Assembly: GCA_027972325.1 (NCBI GenBank)
Contig: JAPMOS010000006.1
Location: 1,021,593 to 1,085,592, forward strand
Source of the DNA: Paratrimastix pyriformis
Taxonomy: Eukaryota; Preaxostyla; Paratrimastigidae
Direction: 5' to 3'
Length of the DNA: 64,000 nucleotides
Shown: in pieces, positions 49,799-60,044 of the stretch
Layout: each line of letters begins with the position of its first letter
Position numbering within the stretch: position 1 is the stretch's first letter
The notes under the pieces: generated by a model
What the model saw: the letters and a program-made list of their open reading frames with translations, nothing else
What the model was told of the DNA's origin: nothing
Database searches by the model: none
Position numbers and translations under genes: made by a program

Positions 49799-52090
49799 TT
49801 ACGAATCGAGGTTGAGTGTGTAGACCCGATATCGTTGTCCATCGACTTGCTTCCGTGCTGATGTCCACTTCGCGATCTGATGGCCGGCATTAAGCATGAG
49901 GTTGTATACCATCTCGTGCGCTTTCGTTACGTCGAAGCGTGAGACTACATGAGTCGTCTTCAGCTCTTCTTTGTGAGCCTCCAGGATTCTGATCACCTCA
50001 TCTGCTGATGTTGAGCGTGCCGCCTCGTCGGAGCTGAACTCCAATGTTGTACCATGGCGCTGCGCAGTGTCCATTACCTCCTTCGCGATTCGAAGGACGA
50101 TGCTGCGATCGATTTGCGGGACGACGGATGCTGCGCCACGCGTCTGAAGACCCGATCGCGCTATTGCTTTCTCTGTTCGGCCTTGCTCGGCGATGACAGC
50201 TGAGACCTTCTTGATTTGCGCGTTGATGTCCGGCCTCGGAACCTCTGCAGGCAACGTGGCAATCGTTTCAGCGCCGGTGCACTTGTCGTGAACGTTACGG
50301 AGAAGGGCCACGCCACGCACGATGTTTGCCGTTCCGTGCGTCTCGCCTTGCGCCTTGATGAGTTTGTGGTACGCGCTAAGCGTTGCACGATGATGATAGA
50401 TGATGACGTCGCGCGGTTGAACGTTGGAGCCCGATTCGGCATCCATCCCAAGGTCTCGAATCATTTCGTACCAGGCCTTCTTCTCTTCAAACAGCGGATC
50501 GCGGACAGTGAGCAGGTAAGCTGTGTTGTTTCGCACGCCAAGTTGAGTCATCTCCTCGGCTGTTGGTGTCCAGTGTTCCGGCGCGCGGGTCCAGTGGCCA
50601 TCTGCATCCTGTGTCCATCCCATCAGGCAAATGATCTTGTTGCTCATATCGGGTTTCCACAGTTCGACGGGATCGAGTTCAGGCGCGCTCAGCTCCGCGA
50701 AGTTGAGGTTGTAGTTGTGCTGCTTCAAGGTCTGTACCACGAAGGGGAGGGACCCGTTCATCAACTCATTGCTGCGTGCATCCAGCATCGCAAGCACCTG
50801 CTGTGGAATCGTCCAATCGCAGCGGCCATCGAAGAAGGCGCGCTCAACGACGTTGCCGAGTGAGAGGATTTGAGTCAGTGATTGTGTTTTGGCTTCACAC
50901 TTACGATGTTGATACACGTACTCATCTCCCTTCTTGTGCATCTCGTTATCTTTGCCGCTGAAGGTTACGATGTGAATGTCGGGTAGCTGAGCCTGAACGA
51001 ATTGGCGAATCGATTCCATCACGTTACGGCCCGACATGAAGCATGCAACGCACTTGTCCTGTCGCAGCAGTCGCAGGATGGAGTCGGTCAGGAAGGTGAG
51101 TCCGCGGTTCTCTTTGCTTTGGCGGAAGCTTGCCTCCACGAACTTGACATCATAGGCTGGCATGTCCTTGTTGAAGTCGATGCGAGTGGCTTTGATCAGC
51201 TGACGTGGCCCATACGACGACATCATCGCCTCGAGCATGCGCACGGTGGATTGCTGTAGAAGGCCATCCATCGCGACAACATGGTCTGCATGCGTCATCA
51301 GCTCGCATAGTGTCTGAACGATGCGTGTGTCGTCAGTGCTCTTTACCTGATTCAATAGGCTCTCAACTTCATCGAGGACGAGATAACGAATGGTGCGTGC
51401 CCCAACAGATGAGCCGAAGTCGGTTACGTCGAGACGTCCCAAGCTGTCCACCTGAATTACGAGGCGGGGATGTTGATGTATTGAGATCTGCTTCGCCGTC
51501 AAGTCCATGTATGACTCGAACGGGAGGCTATTTTCCGCGCGATACCGTTTCATGTAGTCAAACGCGAGTGTCCGACGAACTGAGATCATGACCGCCGTAC
51601 AGTTGGGCTCCTCCACGGTGAGGATGCGGGCCAAGTTCTGTGTCTTACCCGATCCCATTCGTGCCTTGATGCAGGTGAGGCGATCCGTGATGGCGCAGTT
51701 GAGGTACTCGTCGGCGCGATGATCGGCTTGGAAGGTCGGACAAGCCGCGTGCAGTTGCTGAAGCTTTTGATGATAGGTGATCTTAGCGTTGTACTTGAAC
51801 GTGGCCACCTTGTCTTCGTCACGGCACCGCGAGCAATGAAATACGAATTGGCTTGAGCTTTGCGAGATCCAACCCCCATCTTTCGCGTGCATCCTGTCGC
51901 ACAACTCGCACATGTACGGCCTTGACGGAACGACACGGGCGCGACCTTTGTTCGCTTCCTTTAGCTTGTAATCGCCGAACTTGTCTGCAAGATACTGCGT
52001 TAGGCCAGCTGGGAAGTTGGTTGCTTGCGCCTGATAGATGATCGGGTCAACCTCGATGAGCTTCTCGCTGAAGTCGAGGACTTGCGTCAA
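49799..52090 (-). CDS. Origin-binding-protein-like SF2 helicase with N-terminal zinc motif
   Basis: 763 codons. N-terminal part has MCELCDRMHAKDGG...FHCSRC, a Cys/His site like the C-terminal zinc motif of herpes-type primases, so it may be the tail of the upstream primase. Then a superfamily 2 helicase: Walker A ARMGSGKTQNL (about 51660-51630), ISVRRTLAFDY (Ia), LVLDEVESLL (Walker B, DEVE), VAMDGLL (III), and a second RecA half with VACFMSGRN and TFSGKDNEM. The DEVE box and order resemble the replication origin-binding helicases (UL9/OBP family) found in herpesviruses and some other DNA viruses. The first codon is TTG and the ORF overlaps the primase frame by 44 bp, so the two were probably one protein. 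Confidence 0.8.
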   Translation of the reverse strand: MTQVLDFSEKLIEVDPIIYQAQATNFPAGLTQYLADKFGDYKLKEANKGRARVVPSRPYMCELCDRMHAKDGGWISQSSSQFVFHCSRCRDEDKVATFKYNAKITYHQKLQQLHAACPTFQADHRADEYLNCAITDRLTCIKARMGSGKTQNLARILTVEEPNCTAVMISVRRTLAFDYMKRYRAENSLPFESYMDLTAKQISIHQHPRLVIQVDSLGRLDVTDFGSSVGARTIRYLVLDEVESLLNQVKSTDDTRIVQTLCELMTHADHVVAMDGLLQQSTVRMLEAMMSSYGPRQLIKATRIDFNKDMPAYDVKFVEASFRQSKENRGLTFLTDSILRLLRQDKCVACFMSGRNVMESIRQFVQAQLPDIHIVTFSGKDNEMHKKGDEYVYQHRKCEAKTQSLTQILSLGNVVERAFFDGRCDWTIPQQVLAMLDARSNELMNGSLPFVVQTLKQHNYNLNFAELSAPELDPVELWKPDMSNKIICLMGWTQDADGHWTRAPEHWTPTAEEMTQLGVRNNTAYLLTVRDPLFEEKKAWYEMIRDLGMDAESGSNVQPRDVIIYHHRATLSAYHKLIKAQGETHGTANIVRGVALLRNVHDKCTGAETIATLPAEVPRPDINAQIKKVSAVIAEQGRTEKAIARSGLQTRGAASVVPQIDRSIVLRIAKEVMDTAQRHGTTLEFSSDEAARSTSADEVIRILEAHKEELKTTHVVSRFDVTKAHEMVYNLMLNAGHQIAKWTSARKQVDGQRYRVYTLNLDS

Positions 52091-53380
52091 TGCAATCGAA
52101 GCCGCAGTTGTCCTTGAGGTAACGTGCTACGATCTTGTTCAAGTTGCGCGAGACGAGACGGTTGCAAATGATATGATAGCTTTGCTTGGCTGGGCCGCAC
52201 GCAGAGTAGCAAGTGACGCTACCGCGGCCCAGGACGTGTTCGACACGACGGATGATGGATTCGATTGGGAGTGGCTCTGCGCCGTCACGCTCAACGTCGA
52301 AGTATGCTTTATGTGGGTTGCAATCAATAATCTCGTGTACGGTCCGCGAGTCTCGCTTTGAAAGCAACAACTCGTTTAACTCGTCCACGGTTGCGTTACG
52401 CATACTCTGCTTGCCGTCACGCGTCTCGACCCGGAACATCAACTCAGTGCGGTCAAGCAACTCGCCACCCTTCTCAACGAGGATCGCGCTCTTGGGTACG
52501 ATCTTGCGCCAGATGGGGAAGTAGCGCGAGACGTTGCCGGTATAAGCCGCATTCAAGGTCTCAACGTAGTCGATGTTTCTCGGTGTGTATTCATCACTGA
52601 TCGGTGCCCATGCAGCGCTTGTCTTCTTCTCCGTCGATAGAACACGAATGATATCGCAAATCTCCTTATCGCGAACTTGAGCGGGGTAGTTTTGCTTGAG
52701 ACATTCGGCACGCTGATCCCTGTTTTGAAGCTTCTGTTTGCGGGCGTACATCAGTGGGGCTCTCTTCACGTTGTGCATCTCCTCATCGAAGAACTTGGCG
52801 AGACACATTGCCTGTTGATCGCGTGACAGGTGGATCATCTTCTGCAGCAATGCTAGCGTCCTGTCGCGAACGTAAGAGGTCTGGACGGTGAATTGGCAAC
52901 CTCGATATGAGAACTCGGGTGCTGAGTTGAGCGCGGGAATGATCTTCATCTCGCAGTACGTCTTACGCTTTGCAAACAGGACACGCTCAAGTGCGGCCTC
53001 GAATGCAAATGAGATGTAGGGCAGTCGCTCGGCTGGAAACTGGCGCGACGCTGAGTAGCTTTCACGTAGGTTTCCATTGATCTCGTTTTGCAGTGCGCTT
53101 GACCATGCGTTGAATGCTGCGACGTCCTCTTTCGTGGTGAACGTGAGCGTCGGCGGCATGTGCTCGGACGACAGTTGAACGGCAGTAGAGTCGGTATCGA
53201 TGAACAGGCGCTTGCCGTAGGTGGAGATGATACCGCTTGCCCGAACGATTGCGTCACGAGCTGCAGACGTCACGGCGGCTGCACAAACCTCATTGAACAT
53301 GTAGCACGCGTAGGGCGATCCCAGCATTCCGTAAAGGCTGTTGACCATGATCTTGAAGCACCACTGCATCGTGTCGTGAT
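52047..53380 (-). pseudogene. Family B DNA polymerase 3' half joined to primase
   Basis: Second half of the polymerase gene, downstream of the inserted retroposon and in the same frame. Contains motif B (KIMVNSLYGMLG) and motif C (FIDTDSTAV), so palm and fingers continue here. After the thumb, near 52310, comes an archaeo-eukaryotic-type primase core: HKAYFDVERD (metal-binding DxE) and CGPAKQSYHIICN (catalytic His). The frame ends RLQREAHRG at 52047 while the helicase frame opens at 52090, so one frameshift separates primase and helicase. Pol-primase in one chain is unusual. It cannot yield full-length protein with the insertion present. Confidence 0.8.
53368..53380. repeat. Target-site duplication of retroposon copy B (left on plus strand)
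   Basis: ATCGTGTCGTGAT, matching 54850-54862 (ATTGTGTCGTGAT) at 12 of 13 positions; 10 bp are exact. Confidence 0.85.
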
Positions 53381-54849
53381 GTTGTTGTGATACTATTTCG
53401 ACTGCCAGTAACTGCGCGCAAAACACAGAAAACTGAAACAGAGGAAAATCCGTTAATCCGGTCGAAACCGGCGGGTAACATGCCGACCTAAACCCCTTCA
53501 GGGGTAGGCGTACAGACGGCATGGCGGGAAGGAGAGAGACTGGAATATCGCCGAGAAACAGAATCGTTCAAACACTTGAGCAATCAAAAGGAACATCAAA
53601 AGAAAGAACGGGCCAGTAGGGGGACAAAGGGATCCAACACTGAGACACGGGACAAAAAGAACAAAAAAAAGGGGGGGGGCGAAGGATGCAAAAGAGACAG
53701 TTAGAACGAAAAATATTCCCGAACCCAGCCTGTGGGGGCGGCGGAACCCATCCACCATGACCTACCACCTCGGTAGGAAAGGCGTACTGGGCCCCTGATC
53801 CACCATCCCCATTCTCGTAGCTCCTTCCCAAATGCCCACGGTTGGCAACAGGCGAGAGGTCGGAGTGGCTGATCTTCGGAGGCACGGCAGAAGCGGCATG
53901 GTCGGGCGTCGGGTAGCACGAGCGGGCGCAGCAGGCACAGCAGACAATGGAGCCACACCAGCAGCAACAGAGACAACAACCGGGGCAACAGCGGCAGCAA
54001 CAGGAACCAGAACAGGGGCAGGGGCATGGGTAGGGGCAGGGGCAGGGGCAGGTGCAGGTGCAGGTGCAGGTGCAGGGGCAGGTGCAGGTGCAGGTGCAGG
54101 TGCTGTTGCTGTTGCCGGAGCATGAGCCGCAGTCGGAGCCGGAACAGGTGCCGGCTTGGCAAATGGATTCGCCAAGGTGAGAGGTGCTCTTGGGACAGCG
54201 TAAGAGACAAACGGATTGCTGGAAGAAGGGGAACGGGCTCTCTCCTTCTTCCCCGCTGGACGATCGCCATCGATGATCGGGTGGCGAGTTCCACCTCCAC
54301 CTCCAAGTTGCTTTGGACCACGGTACGTAGTCTCCCAACAGATAGGAGGACTCGTTCTGGCGGTGTGCGGTGTTTGTCCACAGACGAGCCGCGCGATGAT
54401 TCTTGTGGCACGTGGCAGTCGAAAGTTCGCACATTCGATTGCTGGAACAATAAAGCCCCAAGAAGTTGGAAAATAAACTGGCTGATCGCTTCAGGCTGCT
54501 TCTTCGGATTGTCCTCCAGCAGCATGTGCACCGTGCGTTCGATGATCTCATAGCGTGGGGCCCGGTGCTCATTGACGACCAATGAACTGAAGAGCTTCAT
54601 AAGCTCCAAACGCATCCAAGGAGAGAGCTTGTCCAATGGAGCTGAAGAGGGGGACCACAGATGCCGACCCAACTCATCTTGAAGATACTCTACCATAGGG
54701 TCGTCACGACTAAGGATCTCGGCGTGATCCATAATAAAGTTGGAATCGTCCTTACTGAGCTCGTCATGCTCAGTTGCGATCTCCATGGCCAGAAACGGGC
54801 GGAACGCGGAGCAAAGGGAACGTGTAGCGCCGAGACTTCAACCGGGGGA
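53381..54849 (-). mobile_element. Non-autonomous retroposon, copy B, inserted in viral DNA polymerase
   Basis: Same 1.4 kb unit as 27250-28646. In its own direction it begins near CCGGTTGAAGTCTCGG (54845 downward) and ends with the TTCG hairpin (53471-53458), AGTCGAAATAGTAT and a CACAACAAC tail. Flanked by a 10-13 bp duplication. Insertion plus duplication is 1482 bp, a multiple of three, so the downstream polymerase frame is kept but stops within the element end the protein early. Confidence 0.92.
53701..54786 (-). CDS. Retroposon ORF, copy B
   Basis: ATG at 54786. N-terminal part (MEIATEHDELSKDDSNFIMD; SPWMRLELMKLFSSLVVNEH; IIERTVHMLLEDNPKK) matches copy A closely. Beyond about residue 120 the frame disagrees with copy A's protein-like frame (LGLYCSSNRMCELSTA is in another frame), so at least one frameshift is present. 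The tail region is a Pro/Ala repeat tract in this locus. No known domain. Confidence 0.55.
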   Translation of the reverse strand: MEIATEHDELSKDDSNFIMDHAEILSRDDPMVEYLQDELGRHLWSPSSAPLDKLSPWMRLELMKLFSSLVVNEHRAPRYEIIERTVHMLLEDNPKKQPEAISQFIFQLLGALLFQQSNVRTFDCHVPQESSRGSSVDKHRTPPERVLLSVGRLRTVVQSNLEVEVELATRSSMAIVQRGRRREPVPLLPAIRLSLTLSQEHLSPWRIHLPSRHLFRLRLRLMLRQQQQHLHLHLHLPLHLHLHLHLPLPLPLPMPLPLFWFLLLPLLPRLLSLLLLVWLHCLLCLLRPLVLPDARPCRFCRASEDQPLRPLACCQPWAFGKELREWGWWIRGPVRLSYRGGRSWWMGSAAPTGWVREYFSF

Positions 54850-54862
54850 ATTGTGTCGTGAT
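54850..54862. repeat. Target-site duplication of retroposon copy B (right on plus strand)
   Basis: ATTGTGTCGTGAT; see 53368-53380. Confidence 0.85.
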
Positions 54863-56738
54863 ACTTGGCTTCGTGTTGCGTCTTCGCCGCCTTGAGTTGC
54901 TTCTTGTGATCAGCGCGAGCGTTGACAAAGTAGTCCACTGTCTTGATGAAGGGATCGTTTTGGAGGATGGCGAACGCGGTGTAGGTGTCGATAATGTCCT
55001 CACGGAAGAGGCGCAGTGGATTGACTTGGCCCTCAATCGTCTTGTTGTATTCCTCAATCTCTGCCGCTGTTGCGTTGCGGACGTATGTGGTGTTGGCGGG
55101 TGTGCGCTGCTCCGTGAACACCTGATCGAGTGACGGGAAGCTGCCGATGACGGAGAAGGGCGAGATGCAGTAGGCACGCATCATCGATGGATACAAGCCA
55201 GCGAAGTCAAACATCACACAGGGGCTATCAGCAAAGTAGTCGTTCTCAGACCAGTTGATCGCGCCCTTGTACTTGCCATTCTTCTCACCAATCTGTCCGT
55301 AGTTCCACTTCAGAGTCACATGATCGCGAAGGTCCCATGCCGCGCGAGCCAGTTTGGTCATACCCCACGACGCTTGCGTGTACATGACGTATGCGGAGAG
55401 AGTGATGCCCGTTGCTTCAATGAAACAGGTGAGCTTGCTCATGTAGTCGAGTGCCGCCGCGATATCGAGCACAGCTTCCGCATCGTAGACGCAGTACCGG
55501 ATGATGTTCTCGAAGCAGTGGTCTCCGCACTCTGCCGTAAAGGCAGGATCAATCTGAATGCGGTTCATGAGGGCGTACGACATGCCATGGCGCTGTTTGA
55601 GAGGGAGTTTCAAAGCAGCCAGCACAGTGTTGAGCCTGAAGTTGTCTGGCGCGTCGGCTGGACGGTACTGACTCTTCACCCAACACGCCATATCAACCAT
55701 ATGAACATGAAGGCCGAACAATGAGCTGTAGCACGTTGCCCGATCGCAGCTCTTGAATGGCCACGCCGACTGTTCACGAGCAACTGCGCCGCACCGTGAA
55801 GCGATCCATGGGTAATCGTACCCGAGGGGCTTGTAGTTGGGACTTGACTCTGACGTCGACTTGAAGGCCTGTTGACTCGCATTCCAACCGGTCAGGATCA
55901 CTTCGCTCCGCTCGCCTTTCGTACGAACCCAATCAATAAACGAGCAACACATGCCAGCTTCACACACATCACGATGCACCGTAACGGAGGCAGGGATCTT
56001 TGTCCTGCCGATTGGGCGGTCATCCCAAATGAAAGCATGCTTCTCCGACACCGCGCCGAGACGATATACGGCACAAATCATGCTGATGCGGGCTTGTGGG
56101 TCTTCGGGCTGCGGCACACCAGCATTTGGCGAGTAGGTCTCGATATCATAGCCGATCATGGCGATGTCGCCGGCGTTGAAGTGGAGATTAAACTCGTTGA
56201 TCGCCTTCTCGAGGACGTGACGCGGCTTGACGGCGCAGAAGCAGTCATCTCGCTGCAGCTCGGGCTGGAAACGGATCTTGTTGCGGATCTCGATCGTGCC
56301 ATCACGACGAACGAAATAGAAGTTGTTACAGAAGACGAGCGCGTTGCGATACTCGTGCTGGAAGCCCAACACGTCACTCGTCTGGACTGTTGCGAGCTTG
56401 ACCACCTCGTTGCGGATCTGGCGCTGACTGGTTTCGACATCTTCGATGACGCATCCCATCGCTTCTTCCGTGGTGTCGACTTGCGCTGGAGCGGGCTCGC
56501 AGTAGGGAACAAGAGCGAGCGCATTAGGAATCTTGCCGTGCTCGAGACACCAGTTCGCGTGACGAGCTTCGATGTTATTGATCAGCTCCTTGTACTCCTT
56601 CTCTTCCGTCATCGCGGCGACGCGTGCTTTGAGATCATTCACGGTGCATGAGCGCTTACCAAAGAATACAAACGACTCGGCGCAGAACTCAGGAGCGAAC
56701 TTCGAAACGGCATCATCAAAGCGCTGACTGAACTCCAT
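54850..56738 (-). pseudogene. Family B DNA polymerase 5' half (exonuclease and palm)
   Basis: Starts at the ATG at 56738. Proofreading exonuclease: Exo I MIGYDIETYS (about 56160-56131), Exo II around LTGWNASQ with YDYPWI, Exo III YCVYDAEAVLDI. Palm motif A DFAGLYPSMM (about 55215-55186). The gene is cut by the retroposon after a KYHDTI sequence, between motifs A and B. The first half plus 52047-53380 would make about 1,070 residues. Both exonuclease and polymerase metal sites look intact, so the enzyme was functional until insertion. Distance to the recombinase gene upstream is 91 bp, same strand. Confidence 0.85.
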
Positions 56739-56829
56739 GCGTGTTTTACCGCGCCCAAATTATTGCTTTCCAAGGAAACCTGGAAAGTCTTGAGTTTTTA
56801 GGCAAAAAATGTGGCTCCTTCATTTTTGC

Positions 56830-58725
56830 TTATAATCGAGTCTGGGTTCCAGCGAAAGTGGTCAGCCAGGGCGTCGGAACCTTTGCGGGGTCGACGCCTT
56901 CTCCGAAGATGAACTCCTTTGTGAGTGGTCGACCTTCCAAATCGTAACGCTTCGCGTATTGCGTTTCGTGGATCGCTGTGCTATGACCCATGATTCTTGC
57001 GACCCACTGACGCAAGTTGGCGTTCCTCATGAAGATCTCGCTGAAAGTAGTTGAGAAGATGACGCGCAACGTGCCAACGGTCAAGCCGCGAACGCCGAAT
57101 GCGGCAGCGACACGTTTGCCGTACTGTGAAGTGTATCGTTTGCCAGTTTTGGTCGGGAGGAGGAGTTGGTTGCTATTTCCAACGAGATGCGCCTGAGCCT
57201 TCATGATACGGAAGAGATCGAGAGGTAGAAGGAAGCGAGTCATGCCGTAGAGGTGACTCATCTTTGACTTGACGCGTACGAAGGTATGGTTGGTCCAATC
57301 GATCCAGTTACGATATTCATCAGCCTTGATTTCTTCAGCATCTTCAGCATCTTCGGCGTCATCTTCGGCGGCACCCTCGCGAACGACATCGTCGAGAGGT
57401 GCCTCGCCCTCAACCTGTACATCCTGTGGATTGATGTATAGAAGGATGATTTCTTCGACGCGAACAGGCGGAAGCAGGACATACATGCTAGTGAGGAAGG
57501 CATCGACTACTTTTGCCCGTGTTTCGGGATCCGCTGGCTTGATGGGATCGTGATTGAAGTCGTTGCCAGGGCTTTCGACGGCTGCCTTCAGAGCTGGCTC
57601 GCGCTCGAGTGCCTCTTCAAACATTGCGAGACGCTGCTGTTGCGCTTCAACAAGCTGCGTGTACGGCACCCATTGCTTCACGTGCTTCCGCAACAGTTGG
57701 GCAACATCGACCTTTGGCGTGGCCTCGCGCATCAAGGCGTTGTATAGCTGCTCATACATCACGCCTTCTTCGCCGGGCAGTTTGAGGCCTTGGATGAATG
57801 AGTTCATTGCGGCACCACGTACTTTCTGTTGTGAAGGACTAAGCGCCCGATCGAGCACGATTTGGCGAATCTCAGCGACGTTTTTGTAGAACTTTGGAGT
57901 CTGCATCTCGCGCGGTAAGCGCATCAAGATGTCGCGAACTGCAGTACCGTACATCTTCCGAGTTGATTTTTCGGCGGCCGGTCCCCGACTCTTCGTGTTG
58001 ATGAATGCGAACGTGTTGACAAGTCGCGTGAGCCGATCCTTCATCTCTTCCGCGGCTTCAGACGACTCTTCGGATGCAGCGCTTGAACTTTCATCATCAG
58101 ACAGAATTACGGCCTTCGCTCTCGTGGCCAGCGCCTCTTCATGTCCACGACTCTTCACATGGCGACCAAAGGTTTGCCGAAGCCTTCCATCAGTGTCATC
58201 TCGATTTGTTGCGAAGGCCACATCGCAAATGGTGCACATGAGGTTACCGTTAGCATTGAATGCTGCTTCGGCAGGGAGGTTCGCAAGACGTGGATCGCGC
58301 GGCGGTTTGGCCGGTGACTTCGCGATTGGTTTAGCCGCTGGCTTGGCAGGCGTCCTCGGTTCGACGCGTTTTGGCGGAGGCGGTGGTGGCGGCGTTGCGG
58401 GGACAGTTGAAAGCGGCCGCTCAATCGGCTTCTCTGGCGCGGGCGGTGGTGCTGGAACGGGAGCAGGCGTTTGCGGCACGATCGGCATCGGCATGGGCAT
58501 GGGCATGGTCATCGGCATCATCGGGGCTTCGATTGGTCGCGGAGGCATCATCGTCATGGGCATTGGCATCGGCATTGGAATAGTTGGACGGCTGCAACTT
58601 AGCGCGTTTTGAATACCCCCGATCACGCGAATCACCCGAATGAGCTCATCAATTTGAGCGTCGATATGTTTCCGTTGCTCGTGGAGGGTGATCAGTGCTT
58701 CAACACGTTCGCGGAGTGCCCGCAT
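56830..58725 (-). CDS. Tyrosine-recombinase-like integrase with C2H2-type finger
   Basis: 631 codons from an ATG at 58725. A coiled coil (RERVEALITLHEQRKHIDAQ), a Met/Pro repeat tract (PMPMPMPM), a Pro/Lys linker, a zinc finger-like CTICDVAF...FGRHVKSRGH, then a helical core (KSTRKMYGTAVRDILMRLPR) and a catalytic-like C-terminus: VRVEEIILLYI (Arg region), GLTVGTLRVIF, RIMGHSTAIHETQYAKRYD with a candidate His and nucleophilic Tyr. This matches the Arg..His..Tyr pattern of tyrosine recombinases. It may integrate the element. Frame intact; the upstream coding-like sequence (PAPLPAPYQELPASADVGQR) hints that the true start is earlier. Confidence 0.65.
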   Translation of the reverse strand: MRALRERVEALITLHEQRKHIDAQIDELIRVIRVIGGIQNALSCSRPTIPMPMPMPMTMMPPRPIEAPMMPMTMPMPMPMPIVPQTPAPVPAPPPAPEKPIERPLSTVPATPPPPPPPKRVEPRTPAKPAAKPIAKSPAKPPRDPRLANLPAEAAFNANGNLMCTICDVAFATNRDDTDGRLRQTFGRHVKSRGHEEALATRAKAVILSDDESSSAASEESSEAAEEMKDRLTRLVNTFAFINTKSRGPAAEKSTRKMYGTAVRDILMRLPREMQTPKFYKNVAEIRQIVLDRALSPSQQKVRGAAMNSFIQGLKLPGEEGVMYEQLYNALMREATPKVDVAQLLRKHVKQWVPYTQLVEAQQQRLAMFEEALEREPALKAAVESPGNDFNHDPIKPADPETRAKVVDAFLTSMYVLLPPVRVEEIILLYINPQDVQVEGEAPLDDVVREGAAEDDAEDAEDAEEIKADEYRNWIDWTNHTFVRVKSKMSHLYGMTRFLLPLDLFRIMKAQAHLVGNSNQLLLPTKTGKRYTSQYGKRVAAAFGVRGLTVGTLRVIFSTTFSEIFMRNANLRQWVARIMGHSTAIHETQYAKRYDLEGRPLTKEFIFGEGVDPAKVPTPWLTTFAGTQTRL

Positions 58726-59173
58726 TCGTTGTCCGACATCTGCCGAAGCGGGAAGCTCTTGGTACGGGGCAGGTAGCGGCGCTGGCTGTTGCGGAAGAGA
58801 GGGTTGATCTGGACCTGCGGCATTTGCCGTGCCGGCGCTTTCGCGATGCGCGGTTGAGGGCCTTGGCCTGGCGCGCGGTGGCGGAAGGTGAGAGAAGAGT
58901 TTGACACATCACGTTTCCTGACTTGGCCTGGTTGATCGCGTCCTCAACGCTCGCATTTGATCGCATACCGCGGAGTAGGCGGTTATCTTCCGACGTCGTG
59001 AGGCTCCAATCGTGAATGATGCCTGCTTCTCTGATTCGTTGCTCCCCCGCCGCCACCGTTGGAGGTCGCCCGCCAACCTGGTAGCCTATTCCGTTTAGAT
59101 AGAGAAAGAGGCCTCGAAGTGCATCAGAGCCGAGTGCTCCGAAGAAACGCTGAAACTGTGGCTGTTCTTGCAT
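58700..59173 (-). CDS. Hypothetical viral protein
   Basis: 157 codons from an ATG at 59173. The first ~95 residues read well (QFQRFFGALGSDALRGLFLY; EAGIIHDWSLTTSEDNRLLR; NASVEDAINQAKSG). The rest is Arg/Ser-rich and probably out of frame, since two other frames there also look protein-like. A frameshift near 58.89 kb could join it to the recombinase gene. No family recognised. Confidence 0.45.
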   Translation of the reverse strand: MQEQPQFQRFFGALGSDALRGLFLYLNGIGYQVGGRPPTVAAGEQRIREAGIIHDWSLTTSEDNRLLRGMRSNASVEDAINQAKSGNVMCQTLLSPSATARQAKALNRASRKRRHGKCRRSRSTLSSATASAATCPVPRASRFGRCRTTNAGTPRTC

Positions 59174-59572
59174 TTTGAAGGCGAGATATTTTTCGCCGCC
59201 CAGAAATTCTTTTAAAAGTGAAAAAAGTTTTCAAAAGTAGAAAACCCAAAATTTTGAAAATTTTTGGGCGGGCGGGTTATTTTCCCGCGCCTTGCTTTTC
59301 TGGGGTCGGGGTCCTTAATCAGTTTTCGTCTAGATGCGACCTGGCCACATTTGTTCAGCGACGTGCTGCTGAACGGCTCTTATGCGTGCCTGTTCCTCTT
59401 CTGAAGGCGCCTCAACGCGCTGGCGATCATAGAAGTCACCTCCCATATCGGGATAGCGGGACGCGCCAAAGCCATTCATGTGGCCACCTTCACGGCGGAT
59501 TGATGCGCTCAGTTTCGCTGAGGCCCTGGGGCTTCTCCGTTGATTCGCTTCATAAGCGCCTTCCGCTCCGCC
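59174..59572. other. Viral intergenic spacer
   Basis: About 400 bp with A/T-rich start, no coding frame, and two more GGCCAC sites (CTGGCCAC at 59343, GTGGCCAC at 59478). Confidence 0.4.
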
Positions 59573-60000
59573 TTATGGGTTTCCGGGTTCAAGCGTGTGG
59601 GGTCTCCGAAACGGGCAATCGCCGCATCCTTTGCTGCCCTGATAGGTTCGTTTCACGGCAGCTTTCTCGGCCTCCGTCATGTGGTACGTCTCAGGCTTCT
59701 TACGGAACTCGCGCGCCTCCGCTTTAGCATAACTGATCACAAACTTGCGGAAGTTGTTCCGCGATGCGATTTGTCTCCCGCCTGACCACGCCAGTCTGTG
59801 CAGAAATAGGATCGGCCAGCTTCCTCCAAATTCGTCCAAGCCTTCTTTATATCCGGTTTCTCGGAAGGCTTCTTCGGCTTCGCCTGAGTTGGCGCAGGCA
59901 GCATATTCAGTGCTGCTTCGCGTCGAGACAACCTGGCTAATGGTAATGCAACTGCTCCTGCTTCCATTGTGGAGTGTTTTGACGACATGAAAAATCGGAC
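59573..60000 (-). CDS. Hypothetical viral protein, frameshifted
   Basis: Starts about 59990 (MSSKHSTMEAGAVALPLARL) in one frame and continues after a shift near 59.78 kb in another (RNNFRKFVISYAKAEAREFR; TYQGSKGCGDCPFRRPHTLE). Basic, with a short GCGDCPF motif. No family recognised. Confidence 0.45.
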
Positions 60001-60044
60001 GCGCTCACGGGCGCCAAAACTGGTCACTTTTGCCCATTGTGGAT

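Noticed and set aside
53762-54175. 137-codon Ala/Pro repeat ORF inside retroposon copy B
   Set aside because: Low-complexity tract open in several frames; which frame was coding cannot be told.
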